This document shows positions 62,567 to 64,000 of a stretch of DNA of 64,000 nucleotides, in pieces (the stretch's first letter is position 1; each line of letters opens with the position of its first letter). Under the pieces are notes generated by a model, which saw only the letters and a list, made by a program, of their open reading frames with translations, was not told where the DNA came from and searched no databases. The stretch comes from Colwellia psychrerythraea 34H (lineage in GTDB: Bacteria; Pseudomonadota; Gammaproteobacteria; Enterobacterales; Alteromonadaceae). The stretch covers positions 2,728,001-2,792,000 of the forward strand of contig NC_003910.7 of assembly GCF_000012325.1 (NCBI RefSeq), written 5' to 3'. A program made the translations under genes and the position numbers.

Positions 62567-63823
62567 CTAGCACTGTATTTTAGGAATGTCTCGCCACTGA
62601 CTGGTGTATTGAGGGCTTAAAAACGCTCGTCGCATTTGCCATTTTTCATGATGCCCTTCAGCGGCCAGCTTTAAGGTGCTATCTCCGTATCTGTGGTTCA
62701 CATTATCTAAGCATTTCATTACGTTACTATTAGTGTGATCGGGCATAAATAAGTCTGGTTGTATAAACGTTTTACTATTTAATTCGATTGCACCTACACC
62801 ACAACGGTAAAATTTTATTCCTGCTTTGTATATAGAATCAATAACTTGGTTTACCGCGCGCGCCATTTCACAGGTATTTTCAGTCGCTATGATAAATGGA
62901 AAAACCATGGATTGCTTGTAATACAAGTCATCATGCGGCGAGTTAGAGGCAAATATCATTAACTTTTTAATGAGTGAATTTTGTCTTCTCACTTTCCTTC
63001 CTACAATGGCTGCATGTGTTACCAACGCAGAGCGTAATTCATTTTTTGTGGTAATGCGCTGTCCAAAACTTCGTGTTGAGAAAATCTCTTTTTTGGGTGA
63101 TTTCACCTCATCCCAAGACAAACAACTGATGCCGTTTAATTCATTCACGGTTCTTTCAGTTACTACGCTAAATTGTTTTCGTATATGTTTAGGATCTTGC
63201 TCTGCTAACTGCGCGGCGTTGTTAATACCCTCAAGCCCTAATCGTTTCGATATTTTTCGCCCGATGCCCCATACCTCATCTACCGCCATGCGCTTGAGTA
63301 TTTTGTCTCTGCTTACTGCGCTATTAATAACGGCTACACCATTAAAACCAGAGAGTTTTTTGGCTGCATGGTTTGCCGCTTTTGACAGTGTTGCTGTTTC
63401 ACCAAAACCAACACCGACGGGAAGTCTCGTTTCTTTCCAAATGGCTTTTCTTATTTTATGTCCATATTCGTGCCAATCATTTATGCAGCTTTCATAATGA
63501 TCAAAATATAAAAATGACTCATCAATGCTGTATATATACTGGTTATCACAAAAGCGGCCGATGACATTCATCATTCGTTCGCTCAAATCCGCATACAACT
63601 CATAATTTGAAGAACGAACAACCACGCCATGCTTTTCAAGCAATGATTTAACTTGAAAGTACGGTATAAATTTTGGAATACCAAGGCGTCTTGCAATCGG
63701 ACAGACAGCGCAGATACAACCATCATTATTAGTTAAAACAACAACGGGTTTATTACGTATGCTGGGGTCAAAAACTTTTTCAGCACTTGCGTAGAATGAT
63801 ACTGCATCAACTAAAGCATACAT
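62567..63823 (-). CDS. umuC: DNA polymerase V catalytic subunit UmuC
   Basis: A Y-family translesion DNA polymerase of 418 residues, normal length. Catalytic acidic residues sit in L-V-D-A-V-S-F-Y-A-S at the start and Y-S-I-D-E-S-F-L near residue 100; the V-W-G-I-G-R-K-I-S segment and the UmuC-type C-terminus (D-L-F, R-R-A-F-L-S-P-Q-Y-T-S-Q-W-R-D-I) are present. Its ATG overlaps the umuD 3' end by 13 bp. SOS-induced; the LexA box should lie upstream of umuD, outside the window. Confidence 0.92.
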   Translation of the reverse strand: MYALVDAVSFYASAEKVFDPSIRNKPVVVLTNNDGCICAVCPIARRLGIPKFIPYFQVKSLLEKHGVVVRSSNYELYADLSERMMNVIGRFCDNQYIYSIDESFLYFDHYESCINDWHEYGHKIRKAIWKETRLPVGVGFGETATLSKAANHAAKKLSGFNGVAVINSAVSRDKILKRMAVDEVWGIGRKISKRLGLEGINNAAQLAEQDPKHIRKQFSVVTERTVNELNGISCLSWDEVKSPKKEIFSTRSFGQRITTKNELRSALVTHAAIVGRKVRRQNSLIKKLMIFASNSPHDDLYYKQSMVFPFIIATENTCEMARAVNQVIDSIYKAGIKFYRCGVGAIELNSKTFIQPDLFMPDHTNSNVMKCLDNVNHRYGDSTLKLAAEGHHEKWQMRRAFLSPQYTSQWRDIPKIQC

Positions 63824-64000
63824 GCCGCTAACTCTGGAGATTTATGATGTAGACGAATAGAGCGAGTAACAACGCCCTCTAGTGAAAATTCATCTTCAGG
63901 GGTAATTGAGACAGGCGCAAAATCAGCAGAGGCTGATAATAGCCTAGCTTGCACCTTGTCGATCAATTTACAGACGAAACAACCGTTGTAATTAGCCACA
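63811..64000 (-). CDS. umuD: UmuD (partial; continues beyond the window)
   Basis: The C-terminal 62 residues of a LexA/UmuD-type S24 peptidase protein: N-Y-N-G-C-F-V-C-K-L followed by S-I-T-P-E-D-E-F-S-L-E-G-V-V-T-R-S-I-R, the usual UmuD end. The catalytic Lys region lies just at or before the edge. The apparent GTG start at the window edge is an artefact; the gene begins beyond position 64000. Confidence 0.85.
   Translation of the reverse strand, partial: VANYNGCFVCKLIDKVQARLLSASADFAPVSITPEDEFSLEGVVTRSIRLHHKSPELAACML

Overview
The window looks like a chromosomal segment of a marine gammaproteobacterium of the Alteromonadales, most like Colwellia, Thalassotalea or a relative. The reasons are an AT-rich base composition, many lipoproteins and TonB-dependent receptors, a PEP-CTERM protein, an ExeM-type nuclease, and a tetrahydromonapterin-type fol cluster. 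This placement rests on gene content read by eye, not on a database search. Most of the window is well-formed coding sequence. No rRNA, tRNA, CRISPR array or intact insertion sequence was seen.

Layout. 1-5.7 kb: the tail of a metallo-beta-lactamase RNA-processing protein, a tiny excalibur protein, a GC-richer phaB-phaA pair, two small orphan proteins, and a tyrosine recombinase preceded by a strong 21-bp hairpin. 6.2-10.8 kb: a leftward pair made of a very large secreted double nuclease ending in a dockerin and a small cohesin-like PEP-CTERM protein. 11-20 kb: a DMT exporter, a MITE-like repeat, a TonB receptor, msrA, a LolCDE-like ABC operon with a CrtC-like lipoprotein, and a GNAT protein cut by a stop codon. 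20-21 kb: a VOC pseudogene and a TonB-box lipoprotein.

21-38 kb is a mannose-glycan utilisation locus. Two GH92 alpha-mannosidases, a sugar MFS porter, a PfkB fructokinase and an AGE-family mannose isomerase form one leftward operon. A divergent LacI regulator, a large TonB receptor and two discoidin-PKD-BSP metallopeptidase lipoproteins complete it. Three copies of the palindrome GGAACGTTCC lie at the two control regions. The inferred flow is: peptidases and GH92 enzymes dismantle high-mannose glycoprotein, mannose is imported, isomerised to fructose and phosphorylated to fructose-6-phosphate.

38-50 kb is more accessory: a periplasmic binding-protein-like gene, a PG-binding/CHAP protein beside a decayed DUF2235 gene, a frameshifted GC-rich zinc-ribbon gene, a DEAD-box helicase, a sensor-less chemoreceptor next to a free NIT-like sensor protein and an EAL phosphodiesterase, and a hipBA toxin-antitoxin pair. 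50-64 kb is more housekeeping: an RND efflux pair, trmK, recX, small enzymes, a GST/LysR divergent pair, the overlapping folE-folM-folX-folK operon, membrane proteins and umuDC running off the right edge.

The most interesting observation is the nuclease-dockerin / cohesin-PEP-CTERM pair, which suggests a surface-tethered extracellular DNase built on a cohesin-dockerin contact outside the cellulosome setting.
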